The notes under the pieces: model-generated
Database searches by the model: none
What the model was told of the DNA's origin: nothing
What the model saw: the letters and a program-made list of their open reading frames with translations, nothing else
Position numbers and translations under genes: made by a program
Source: Hemerocallis citrina
Taxonomy: Eukaryota > Streptophyta > Magnoliopsida > Asparagales > Asphodelaceae
Assembly: GCA_017893485.1 (NCBI GenBank)
Contig: CM030361.1
Span: 304,320,822 to 304,384,821, forward strand
DNA: 64,000 nucleotides
Direction of reading: 5' to 3'
Part shown: positions 44,334-55,776 of the stretch, piece after piece
How the letters are laid out: each line of letters begins with the position of its first letter
How positions within the stretch are numbered: the first letter of the stretch is position 1

Positions 44334-47300
44334 TTACCCCATCCCCTAAACCTAAACCCAAATATATATATACCTATCCTGCTTACCTGTTCATCCCCCT
44401 GCGTGCGCCGCTCCACCTTCTCCCATCTCCCACTCTCATTCTCTCTGCCTCTCCCGATCACCCCGTCCTCCACCTCAGCGTGCCGTCTCCCCGCTGCAGG
44501 CCGCCACGACAGCCGTGCACCCTGGTCTCGTTCAGCCAGCGGCTGTAGCCGTTCCATGCCTTCTCCCTGTGGTGTGCAGCCGCACCCCTGTGCACGCTTT
44601 CCATGGCCGACGATGTAGCGCCACGACAGTGCTCTCCCTGGTCGCCGTGCCCCCCTGGCCACTGCAGCCCTCTGCTGCACCCTGGGCTCCCCCACCTCGG
44701 TAGCAGGCTAGCACCCTCTTGAGGCCAGCCAGCACCGCACCGCAGCGAGACAACGTTGCGACATCACGCAACCGCCCCGGTCGCGTGACAACCGCGACAA
44801 GTGCCTACAGCATCGCTAGTGCCAACCCCCGCCCAGTGCAGTCTCCCTGCAGTGCCGACCTGCCTCTCCCCCTGTGCGTCGCAGCCACCTGCGGCAATCC
44901 CCTGCCGTCTGCCGTTCACTGTGCTGCTGTTTCTTTCCGACGACAGCAGCCAGTATCCCCTGGCCGCCGTATTCCACCAGCTGTCCCCACCATCTACCAG
45001 AGTCAGTGCAGCCACTTTGCTGAGTTGTTATTTGGAGTTTTGACCACCTTTGGTTGTGAGCCGTCGGATCCTTTCTTGATCATCATCTCCTCTTGATGCC
45101 ATGGGTTTCTTGGTGATCAAGTCTTGATCATGTGCAATTTGGACTGTTGGATCTTGATCACATTGCTTGATTTGAATTTGGACCGTGGGATCTTGTTTAT
45201 CACCTTTGATTATGGACCGTTGGATCGCATTCTCATCATCTTGGAGTTTTTGATCATCTTTGATTGGTGGCCGTCCGATCGTTGATCTGACCCGATCATC
45301 ATCATCATCATCATCAAGATACTGATCACATCTCGATCATGATATTGATCTTCGATCAGAGTCGTCCGATCTGATCTGATCGCCTTGATCTTCATCAGTC
45401 TTGATCTCAGCCGTCCATTCGATCTGATCTTGATCATCCTCTTGACCATGGAGATCCGTGCTTGTGTTCGTGATTGGTTCATGTGCTTGTTCGATAGTGC
45501 TTGGGCCTCGGGAATCTGTTCCCGTTATTCTCTTTCTTTTGATTGGATTCGTCGTCTTTCAGGCAAGTAACTTCTACTCCAATTCATTTGTTTGATACAA
45601 GTCAAAAAGTTCACCCATAGTGTAGTTGGGTCGAGAGACAACAAAAAATTGTATTTTCCTTGATGGGTTTTGTCTCTATTGTGATAATTTGGTCATATAT
45701 GACTCATGACACAAATCTTGATATGTGATAACCTAGGAATTGTCTAATTGTTGATTTTTAATCATGTATGTGAATATTGTGTGAAAATTGTGTTTGGATT
45801 AAGACCCATATGAAATAATATGTGTGGACATGTTAATAACCCTAAATCATGATGTTTAGATGCTTGGTAGGTTGTATTTCAAGTTTGGATGTGTTTGGAT
45901 CAATATTCTTGAAGTTATGATGTTCTTGATTTGAAGTGTGAAATCTGTATTTTCTGGATATTTTGTTTTGATTGCTGTTTTCGTCTATGCTACAGCCAGT
46001 ATCTTGATTCCAGTATAAAATATTAATTTTAGATAATTTTGTCTATTTTCAAACCCCACTGGTTTTGCTTGATTTGGATTTCGTATGACTGAGTTATGAC
46101 TGTTTTAGTATAGAGGTGTCGATCTATTCCAGATTCTGTTTTGGGTTAATTTTGTTAACAAACTATTTTCAAGAACTACTCTATACATATTATCTTGATC
46201 CAATATTTTGGTTAGTGTTTCTTTATGAAGTTAGGGATTACCCAGAATTTTGATGAATTTTATTGTTAAGTTTTATGTAGTGTTTCATGCTCGTTTCTAA
46301 AATCTACTTGTGCTGTATTTTGCTCGCTGTTCTATAAAGAATCCTATTTTCACTATGATTCCTTCTACTGTATGAAAATTATTTGTGAAATGTGAAAGTT
46401 ATTAAATTTTATCTATTTTCATATCCCTTTGGCGTAATTGGATTTCGATTCACTGGTTGCGAGATATCTTAGTTTTCGTACAGCAGTGTTGAGATTTCCA
46501 GATTCGTTAAACTATGTTTTCTTGATGCTTCCGTATTTTGGATGACTGATCTATTCTTACTGGAATATTATGAAACATTATATTTTGATGCTAAACATAT
46601 AGGGGAATACTCCAGATTTTTTCTGAATTTATTTGAGAGGTTTTAACGCTGTTTTTCTGACTGAGAATTCGTTTTCCTGATTTCTAACTGAACATGTTTT
46701 CAGTATTCGAACTTGTTTTGAGTTAAGATATTGTGAATTACTATATGACTTAATTATATTCGTTGGATTCGTGTGGATGTCTATTTTCCATATCCTTCAA
46801 CGGATGCATATTTGCATTTCTGTAGCGACTAGAATCACTGTTTTAGTACTGTACTGTCATGCTATCCTGAATATGTACATACACTGTTTTGCTCGTTTAT
46901 GTGACTGTATATCATCTATGATTGTTTATTTGTTTCCCTAAACCTAATACTGATTATACCATGTTAGTTTGACACTATTTCGTATAACTCATGCATGTTT
47001 GATGACCATAATAAAAATAACTAAGTCGGGGTTTCTTACGGGAAGATCTAGTAGTGGAAAATGTGGAAACGTGTACTTGGAAGGGAACTAGTGTTCCATA
47101 TTGTTACTGTTACTGTTATGTTTTGCTGACCCTGTCTACATTACTTCTTATATGAAGGTGTAGAGTAGAAGAGAACCACTAGGTTCTGACTGTTACTGCT
47201 ACTGTTACTGATACCTGAGTACACTGCCTCATCATGGTCCACTATGAAATCTAAAAGCGAAACTATTTGCTGTAGCAACCATGTGATATGATTTTGGGGC

Positions 47301-47356
47301 GCATGAAGTGCTACCTAGCTAGTAATACACACAAGACTGTAAGAACATAAAACTGA

Positions 47357-47456
47357 TACTGTTAGACTGAATACTGTTAGACTGAGACTGTTAGACTGAT
47401 ACTGTTAGACTGATACTGTTAGACTGAGACTGTTGGACTGATACCGTTATACTGTT
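47357..47456 (+). repeat. Minisatellite of ACTGTTAGACTGAT-type units
   Basis: Six or seven imperfect tandem copies of (G)ATACTGTTAGACTGA lie inside the solo LTR. Confidence 0.8.
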
Positions 47457-48047
47457 ATCCTGATTCACTGATATACTGAGCTCACTGTTACTAGAAACTG
47501 TTAGTTGCCATATGACACTGCCTTTGACATAAAACAACTGTACTGTTAGTATGCCATGTTATTAGTTAGTTTCCCCATGTGCTTGTATCCTACATTATTT
47601 GTGACTCGCGACTTGCAATTGACGGGTACTTGTTTTTTCTTTCATTCTCCTTCAATTGTTAATTACAGATTTTGGTGATCAGCTGCCCGATGGAGTGTGA
47701 TCTAAAGTTCTAGTTGGCTGGAGCTTTTGCTATCTTCATTTATTTCCTATTGCTCATTTTGAACATTGTATCTGTTACTTGTATTCTTGTATTTGGGCAA
47801 TATGACCCAGGATTATTTGTGTATTTCAGATCATGACTATTTGAGATTAATATATTTTATTTCAAGTATTCTTATTGGTATTTGGTTCATATGTGCATGT
47901 GGTTGACTTTTCTGGCTCCCGACTCTGATTATATTGTGATATATTGTAAAGAATTCTTGAACAGCTTATGGATGATGAAAATCATTCGATGGGCCAATGT
48001 TACGTGCTCGTATTCTGTACTTTTGGGAAGCGGGGCGTGATAGAGGT

Positions 48048-48570
48048 ACAACTTGAAGAGCGCAAGAAGGATGCCGAACCACAACAATCAAATAAGAAGA
48101 CATTAGCATTCAAAGCCATGTCGAACTTTGAGGATGAAGAAGAAGATGAGGAAGAGATTTCCATGTTCACAAGAAAGTTCAAAAAGATCCTAAGAAAAGG
48201 TAAGTTTAATTCAAAATCTAAGGAATCTAATGAACTTCCAACTTGTTTCAGGTGTAACAAGATAGGCCATATGAAGAAGGATTGCTCACTAGAGAACGCA
48301 AAATCTGAGGAAAAGGCGTCCAACTTCAAGAAGGACAAGTACACAAAGAATAAGTTCGTGAAGAACAAAAAGGCATACCAAGCAACTTGGGATGATAGCG
48401 ATTCTTCGTCGGAAGAAGAAATTTATGAGATATACGAGGTTGCAAACGTGTGTTTTATGGCATCTCAAAATCAAGTAAGTAATGACTATGATTCTAATGA
48501 TTTACTTGATGTGTTCAACGAGATTTTTCAAGAACTTAAAAAAGAAAATATTAGAGTTAAGAACTTATAG
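48048..48570 (+). pseudogene. copia gag, C-terminal part with zinc knuckle
   Basis: The frame resumes as QLEERKKDAEPQQ after the solo LTR. It includes the CCHC zinc knuckle CFRCNKIGHMKKDC, which binds element RNA, and Lys- and Ser/Glu-rich stretches. A stop follows VKNL (48568-48570), after which a coiled-coil-like Leu/Lys-rich frame continues to about 48795 before another stop. Confidence 0.85.
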
Positions 48571-49289
48571 AAAGTTAATCAAACACTTTCACAAGAGAAT
48601 CTTAACCTTGATAAAGAAGTAAAATCCTTAAATTCTCGTCTTTCTAGTTTAGATATGGATCTTGAGTCTCTAAAGAAAAATTATGAAGAGATATCTAAGA
48701 ACGTATCTAAATTTAATAAAGGAAAAGAAAATTTAAATGATGTTCTTCACAATCAAATGCAATCTAATCAAAAGTTTGGACTTGGTTTTAAATAGTCCCT
48801 TGAAAAATCTCATTATTCTAAGAACACTAGTGTAAACAAATCTGTATCTATTTCTAGTGTTAAAAATAAACTTTATGAGTTTTTTGAAAAACCTAAAACT
48901 ATAACTTTTCATGAAAAAGACAATTCTACAGTTCAGACCAGTCGACTGAATCCACATATCAGTCGCCTGTCCAGAGGTACTGAGTCTCATTCAACGAGAC
49001 AAATACCTCAGATAAGTCGACCTATACTACCTCCCAGTCGACTGAATAATAGTAAAAGTCGATTGAAAGGTGCTGTAAAGTCGACTGGACAGAGCAAATA
49101 TGCATGGGTTCCAGTCAACCTGAGTTCGAAAGATAGAATTGCTTATATTAATTCATATATGCTTACTGTATGTAATTCTGCTAATTATATTTCTGCTTAT
49201 CGTGGAAAATCAAACTCTTCATGGGTTTGGTTTCCTACAAACTAATCTATTTTGGACCCAATGAAAAGGGTACCATATTCACATTGAAT

Positions 49290-52200
49290 ATTTTATAGGT
49301 ACATAAGAGAGATCGTTGGATACTTGACGGCGGATGCTCAAAGCACATGACTGGTCATGCCAACCTCCTATCTTCCATACAAGACATTGATGGAGGAACA
49401 GTCACATTTGGTGACAACAACAAAGGAAAGGTTATAGGAATTGGTATGGTCGGTAAGCACACTAACCCCTCTTTAGAAGATGTCTTATTAATTAGTGGAC
49501 TTAAGCATAACCTATTAAATATTAGTCAACTATGTGATAAGAGTTATAAAATCATGTTTGAAAAATATGCATGTTTAATTTATAATTCTACCATGCAAAA
49601 TATAATTTTTCAAGGATTTAGGAAAAATAACATTTATGAATTGTGTTTAAAAGCATATGAGTTTTCGAATGATTTTTGCTTAGTAGCTTCTAATGATGAT
49701 TCTTGGCTATGGCATAGACGTTTTGGTCATGTGAATATGAAAATTCTCTCTAAATTGTCTAAGTACAACCTAGTTAAAGGGCTGCTAAGACTATCTTTTA
49801 AAAAGGATAAGTTATGTGATGCATGTCAACTAAGTAAACAAATTAAATCTATTTTTAAAACAAAAGAAGTTATCTCTAGTAGTAGGCCGCTCGAATTAAT
49901 CCACATTGATTTATTTGGCCCTACTAGAGTAGCTTCTTTAAATAAAAGTAGGTATGTATTTGTTTTAGTAGACGATTTTTCACGGTTCACTTGGACTTTC
50001 TTTTTAAAACATAAGAATGATGTTTTTGGAGAATTTGCTAATTTTTGTAAACGAATTCAAAATTAAAAGTCTCTAACCATAGTCACTATTAAAAGTGATA
50101 ATGGTGGAGAATTTGAAAATGAAACGTTTGCAGAATATTGCAACAAGAATGGTATAACTCATTCGTTTGCATTTCCTAGAGCTTCATCACAAAATGGAGT
50201 GGTTGAAAGGAAGAATAGGACTTTGCAAGAATGTGCACGTACCATACTTGTTGAAAGCAATTTACCTAAGTATTTTTGGGCTGAAGTCGTTGCTACAGCT
50301 TGTTATGTTTTAAATAGAATTTTGATTAGGCCTAAGCTAAAGAAAACATGTTATGAGCTATTTTTTGATAGAATTCCTAAGGTCTCTTACTTTAAAATAT
50401 TTGGATGTAAGTGTTTTATTCTGAACACTAAGGATAATTTAGATAAGTTTGATCCTAGATCTAATGAGGGGTATCTTTGTAGGATACTCAAATAGGAGTA
50501 AGGCATATAGAATCTTTAACAAGTCAACAATGACTATTGAAGAATCCATGCATGTTGCATTTGATGAATCTCTGTCTTCATTGACTTTAATTGAAGATGA
50601 TAAAACTGACTCATCACCTTTAAATAAAGTAATTACATCTTTAGAGCAAACTAGCCTTGCGGATAAGTCGACCGATAAGGAAGTCAAGTCGACTACTGTA
50701 AATCAGTCGACTGATGAACTGATCAAGTCGACTGATCCTATTGTGATGTCTCCAACTTTACCAAAGTCTTTTGTTGAAGTTAGAGATCATCCTCATGACT
50801 TAATAATTGGTAACACTTCAAATGGTATTCAGACGAGATCACATGTTAACATGATATCTCACACAGCTTTCTTGTCGGATTTTGAGCCGAAGAATACACA
50901 AGAAGCATGTGAGAATGAATTTTGGATGAATTCCATGCAAGATGAGTTAAACCAATTCATAAGGAATGATGTATTGGATTTAGTTCCACGACCTCCTGAT
51001 CATACTATAATTGGTACCAAATGGGTATTCAAGAATAAGTTAGATGAATCAGGACAAGTTGTTAGGAACAAAGCTAGACTAGTTGCTCAAGGGTATAATC
51101 AAGAAGAATGCATAGATTTTGATGAAACATATGCTCCTGTTGCTAGATTAGAATCAATCCGTATCTTATTATCTTTTGCATGTTTTATGAATTTTACACT
51201 CTTTCAAATGGATATTAAAAGTGCGTTCCTTAATGGTGTTATAAAGGAAGATGTTTATGTTAAACAACTACCAGGTTTTGAACATGAACAATTTCCAAAC
51301 CACGTTTTTAAATTGAAAAAGGCTTTATACGGTCTTAAACAAGCACCACGTGTTTGGTATGATCGATTGAAGACTTTTCTTTTAGAAACGAGTTTTGAAA
51401 TAGGTAAAGTAGACACTACCTTGTTTGTTAGGAAAATAGAGACACATATCTTGATCATATAAATATATGTATATGACATAATTTTTTGTTCTACTAATAG
51501 TAATCTATGTCAAGAGTTTGCTAACACCATGAAAAACGAGTTTGAGATGAGTCACATGGGTGAACTCAATTATTTCCTTGGACTACAAATTAAGCAGTCA
51601 CATAATGGCATATTTATTAATCAAGAAAAATATGCTAAAGAATTACTCAAATGGTTTAACATGGGTAGCACGAGTAGTAAGACCACACCTATGGCTACTA
51701 CCAATACCCTTGACAAAGATGAATTAGGTAAGAGTGTCGATCAGAAACTCTATCGAGGTATGATTGGCTCACTCTTATATATAACTGCTAGTAGACCGGA
51801 CATTATGTTTAGTGTATGTTTGTGTGCTAGATATCAGTCAAGTCCTAAAAAGTCTCACTTAAAAGCTGTAAAACGTATTTTAAGATACCTTAAAGGCACG
51901 CCTGAATATGGTCTATTTTATCCATGCATCGATAACTTTCAACTTTTGTCATATAGTGATGCGGATTTTGCTGGTAGTAAAACAGACTGCAAGAGCACCA
52001 GTGGGACATGTCACTTTTTGGGACATTCACTAGTCTCTTGGTGCAGTAAGAAGCAAAATTCGGTATCCCTATCTACTATAGAAGCTGAATATATCGCTAC
52101 AAGTTTGGCTTGTGCCCAAATTTTGTGGATGAAACAAACTCTATTAGACTATGGTATTTTATTTGAAAAACCTTCAATAATATGTGATAATACCAGTGCC

Positions 52201-52419
52201 ATTAACTTATCTAAAAATCCAGTTCAACACTCGCGTACGAAGCATATTGATATTCGACATCATTTTTTACGTGATAAAATTTTAAAGGGAGACATTTCTT
52301 TAGACTTTATTTCTACTGATAAACAGGTAGCTGAGATCTTTACCAAACCTCTTAAGGAAGACACATTTATCACCTTAAGGAGAGAACTAGGGATTTGTAG
52401 TTTTCATGACGTTTTTTAA
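49290..52419 (+). pseudogene. copia pol: protease, integrase, RT, RNase H (broken)
   Basis: Protease motif near 49325 reads LDGGCSKHMTG (family: DSG). Then comes the zinc-binding integrase domain (WHRRFGHVN...CDACQLSK) and the integrase core with D (HIDLFGP), D (KSDNGGEF) and E (SSQNGVVERKNRT). The RT follows with KWVFKNKLDESG, RLVAQGYNQ, QMDIKSAFLNG and LYGLKQAPRVWYDR, and RNase H with YSDADFAG and CDNTSAINLSKNP. Breaks: a stop after RIQN (50066), a frameshift near 50470, and a stop just before the catalytic RT box (about 51460), where the second residue pair is also altered. The linker 50660-50740 encodes repeated K/Q-S-T-D units from the AGTCGACTGAT motif. Confidence 0.9.
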
Positions 52420-52933
52420 ATTTTACTCTAGTAAGTCGACTTACAAGTATTTTTCAGTCGACTGCCAAGTATATTTATTTTTCTAAGTTTTTGTCTGAGT
52501 TTTATGTTCTGGACAGTCGACTGTGCAGAGTACCCAGTCGACTGACCCATTGTATTAATGCTATGTTTGATTTTCTATTTTGCTCTCGACTAAGTCGACT
52601 GCCCCTTAATACTAGTCGACTGTCGCGAATATTTTGTTTTCAAATTCGAATTTTGGCACACCTTTTGAGGCGACTTTTCACTTTCTATGTATAAATTTGT
52701 CTTTGTTTGTCATTTTGCTATGTACTTTTTGTGGTTTACTTTTTTCCTCCATTTTTTGTTGATGACAAAGGAGGAGAAAATATAGCTATCGTGTATATCT
52801 TTGTGCATGATTTTGTGCATATTTTTCACACCTATGCATGTTGTACATTTGATAGGGGGAGCATGTGAGCATTTGTAATATTTATTTCTATTATTTTAAA
52901 CTATTGTGTTGTCATCATCAAAAAGGGAGAGAA
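52420..52933 (+). other. copia 3' untranslated region with AGTCGACT motifs and polypurine tract
   Basis: Non-coding. At least six AGTCGACT motifs lie between 52433 and 52625. The polypurine tract AAAAGGGAGAGAA ends at the 3' LTR. Confidence 0.8.
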
Positions 52934-54373
52934 TGTTGAATCTTGATTTTGATGATTACAACACAATGCAAAGTTGTTGTGCTACTTCTCATATATTGCA
53001 GGTTGTATCCAAGTTTATCATGTATGATACACAAAGGCCTCAAAGTAAATTGATCAAGCAAGTTGTTCTAAAGCTGAAGAATGATCAAACAAAGCTTCAT
53101 ACAAAGACAATGGCTAAAGCTTCTATCAAGACTAAAGACTCAAGTCAAGACCAAAGCTTCAATGTCTTATATGTTGTGTCTTGTAAAAACAAATGTAATC
53201 TTCTTTTGTTGAGTCTTAGATTGATGTAAAAGCCTTGTCACACACACACACTCACATATAATTTTATAACTGTGTGGTTTTCAAAAATAAAGGTCAAAAC
53301 AGTTTGAACTAGGTCAGCTGTTGAGTACCAGTCGACTGCCATTAAGGACCAGTCGACTGTACCCGGACAAAACTGTCTAAGCTTCTTCAAACTCTGGCCA
53401 GTTGACTCATAACGGCAACCCAGTCGACTGTTCAAGCCATTTTGACAGATTTCTGATTTCAAAATTTGTTTTTTCGAATTCAAAAGATTTATTTCCGTTG
53501 GTTGACAGTTGGTACAACCGCTTCTCAACGTCCAGTGATTCTAACTCTATAAATAGAGTGTAGAAATCACTTGGAAAAAGATTACTCTCTTATATAAGCT
53601 TTCAAGTCCTTATTTTCAAAAAGAGAACAAGAGTTCAAAAGCTTTCAAATCCTCTAAGTTTTTTGGTTCTCTGTTTTCAGTCCAATATAACATTAATTTC
53701 GTTTTGGACTGATTTCAGAAGTGACCTAATAGCCACGTACAAAATCACATTCACAACAAGGCTATAGGTTGATTGTAAACAATTTTATTGTTTTCTTTTC
53801 CTTTCGGTTGGAGAGTAGGACTCTAGGGTGTAGAGTCAGGTTTTCACTCTAGGTGGAAGAGTGGGTTGCTCTCTCTAGTGGTGAGAGAGGACTACGGGTT
53901 GGACAAGATTGTTGTCTAATGTCGTAGGGTATTCTTGTACACTTTTCAAGAATAGTGGAAAATCTCAAGTGGGTTGCTTGGGGACTGGATGCAGGTCGGG
54001 AGGACCGAAGCAGGATACATCGTGTGTACTCTGTGGTTGAAATTTCTTGAACCTTTTATTACTTGCATTTCAATTCTCTCAAAACCGTTCTGGTAAGTCG
54101 ACTGTATTCCCATCATAAGTCAACTGATCAGACTGGTATTACAATCTTCTCAGAAACTCTTCTAGCAAGTCGACTGCCTTTCTGTATTAAGTCGACTTAT
54201 CAGACTAGTATCAAAATACTTTTCTACTCTGACGCCTCAGTCGACTAAACTTCCTTTTACAGTCGACTGAACAGAAGATATTTTTTTAAATTCCGCAATT
54301 AATTTTTTATAAAACACTATTCTCTCCCCCCTCCCCCCTCTAGTGTTTCTTGCCTTGCCTACAGGATCCAACA
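52934..54373 (+). mobile_element. 3' LTR of the copia element (1440 bp)
   Basis: A single-unit version of the 5' LTR, with the same ends and the same AGTCGACT clusters near 53325-53430 and 54095-54270. Point differences indicate an insertion old enough for LTR divergence. Confidence 0.92.
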
Positions 54374-54418
54374 AATATTCCCAAGAAACAAAAAATAATC
54401 CTCCTACCAAATGCCCCC

Positions 54419-54452
54419 TAAGTGTTTTAAAGGAACATGGGATAACATTCAT
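54419..54452 (-). pseudogene. atpI: atpI start codon region (plastid-derived)
   Basis: The minus strand reads MNVIPCSFKTL, the atpI N-terminus, up to the TIR element's TAA duplication. The rest of the fragment is at 39238-39375. Confidence 0.85.
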
Positions 54453-54710
54453 ATTGTCCTCTGACATAAATCGAACTTCAAAAAAAGAATTGTTTTGATT
54501 CAATCATCTCTTTATCAACTCATTTACTTTCATCATTAATCATTAGGATACTAAAAAATCATATATATAATATATATAATATAATATCAATATCCCATTT
54601 GATATATTTTTCAAAATTCAAGACAATAATAGTAACCGGTCCAGAAAATCCAAATAATTAACTACAATCTTATTATTCTTAATTATAACATAATAATAAT
54701 TAACGACTTC

Positions 54711-55409
54711 TTATATAGCTAGAACGCCCTCACTAATTGCAGATACTAATTTGTTATGGATCAATCGGATTGAGGCTATAGCGTCATCGTTGACTGGAAT
54801 CAAAATATCTGCAAGATCTGGGTCATAATTTGTATCTATTAAACAAATCGTTGGAATCCCCAAAATAACACATTCTCAAAGAGTTCTATATTCTTCTTGC
54901 TAATCAACGATGATTACGATATCGGGCAACCTGGTCATATATTTGATCCCACCCAGATATGTTTGCAAATTAGATAATTTTTTCTTCACCGTTGCTGCAT
55001 CTCTTTTTGGTAAACAGTTGAGTTTCCCCATCTTTTGTTCTGCTCTTAAGTCTCTGAACTTAAGAAGTCTCGTTTCCGCAGTGGACCAATTCGTTAGCAT
55101 GCCGCCAAGCCATTTTTTATTAACATAATGACATCGAGCCATTATTGCAGCTGATGCTACTAAATTCGCTGCTTTATTTTGGTACCAACGATTAAGAAGT
55201 TTTTTCCTCTACTTGCTGCATCAAAAACTAAATCACAGGCTTCTGATAAAAAAACGAGAAGTTCTAGTAAGATTTGTAATATGAATACCTTTGCGCTTTG
55301 CAGAGATGTAAGGGGCCATTCTAGGATTCCATTTCTTAGTGCCATGACCAAAATTAACTCTTGCTTGCATCATCTCTTCCAAATGGATGTTCCAATATCT
55401 TCTTGTTAT
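54711..55409 (-). pseudogene. rps2: rps2 (plastid ribosomal protein S2), degraded
   Basis: Near-full-length plastid rps2: [21 protein letters not shown], then [61 protein letters not shown] and [19 protein letters not shown]. The start codon is ATA. An extra T in a T-run shifts the frame after [11 protein letters not shown], further breaks follow, and there is a stop in place of Gln after IVIIVD. It cannot encode a functional protein. Confidence 0.93.
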
Positions 55410-55776
55410 TTTTCCCACGCTTTCTCTTTTTGCATAAATAAATAATAGTTCCTACGGAACCTTCTACTCTACCAGGATTGGCTGTTGATACACAACTCAA
55501 ACCATTCATTTTTTTACTTCATTTTATTTATTACCAATTCAATAACTATAAAGTAAAAAAGAAAAAAATCTCTCCTTGGGAATTAGAAAATTGCGTAAAT
55601 GATTTATCTGATGTGTTATAGAAATTGTTTAGGACGCAAAAACAAAAAAAAATCTCTATGGTGTAACAAAATATCTCTCATTTACAACTCAAATTGATTT
55701 TGCTTTTTTGCTTTCCAAATGAATGGTTTTGTTTTGCCATGAATGGTGCATTAATTTTGTGAATCTAGTACTGACC
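55410..55776 (-). pseudogene. rpoC2: rpoC2 3' end and rps2-rpoC2 spacer (plastid-derived)
   Basis: The minus strand near 55656-55735 encodes QNQFEL, a stop, then MRDILLHH, the C-terminus of the plastid RNA polymerase beta'' subunit, with a premature stop and the natural stop lost. 55410-55655 is the plastid spacer to rps2. An LTR insertion begins at 55777. Confidence 0.8.

Larger units (their letters stand above)
43167..48042 (+). mobile_element. Solo LTR (4876 bp including a MITE) inside copia gag
   Basis: The LTR begins TGAAACCCCTG and ends GGGAAGCGGGGCGTGATA. It is flanked by a perfect 5-bp duplication GAGGT (43162-43166 and 48043-48047). The gag frame continues across the deletion point, so the insertion is clean. 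Its ends match the long LTR at 21693-24850, so both belong to one family of very long LTRs. Removing the MITE at 43592-44333 leaves about 4.1 kb. C-rich leader-like sequence (44340-45070), GATCATC/GATCTGATC-rich sequence (45100-45460) and a long intron-like AT-rich tail follow. No protein gene is supported. Confidence 0.85.
40540..54373 (+). mobile_element. Ty1/copia retrotransposon with nested solo LTR
   Basis: 5' LTR 40540-42519, primer binding site TGGTATCAGAGC (42522-42533), gag, pol in copia order (protease, integrase, RT, RNase H), polypurine tract AAAAGGGAGAGAA (52921-52933), 3' LTR 52934-54373. The LTRs start TGTTGA and end GGATCCAACA. The flanks AAGAT/AATAT are a probable 5-bp duplication with one mismatch. 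Multiple stops and a frameshift make it non-functional. Own length without the nested element is about 9 kb. Confidence 0.92.
39376..54418. mobile_element. PIF/Harbinger-like TIR element inserted in atpI, itself split by a copia element
   Basis: The left end is GGGGGCATTTTGTAC and the right end reads CTACCAAATGCCCCC, inverted repeats. TAA flanks both sides (39373-39375 and 54419-54421). Joining the flanks with one TAA restores the atpI frame ...KTL-KGLYN.... Own sequence is limited to 39376-40539 and 54374-54418, about 1.2 kb, the rest being the nested copia element. No transposase is visible. The interior includes a captured host gene fragment and a GATCGACGGCG-repeat stretch (40120-40230). 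Confidence 0.75.

Noticed and set aside
44255..45096. Several open frames in C-rich DNA
   Set aside because: They lie within a solo LTR leader-like region. Frames overlap on both strands and are a GC-composition effect.
47357..47456. CRISPR-like regularly spaced repeat
   Set aside because: Contiguous minisatellite without unique spacers, in plant LTR sequence.
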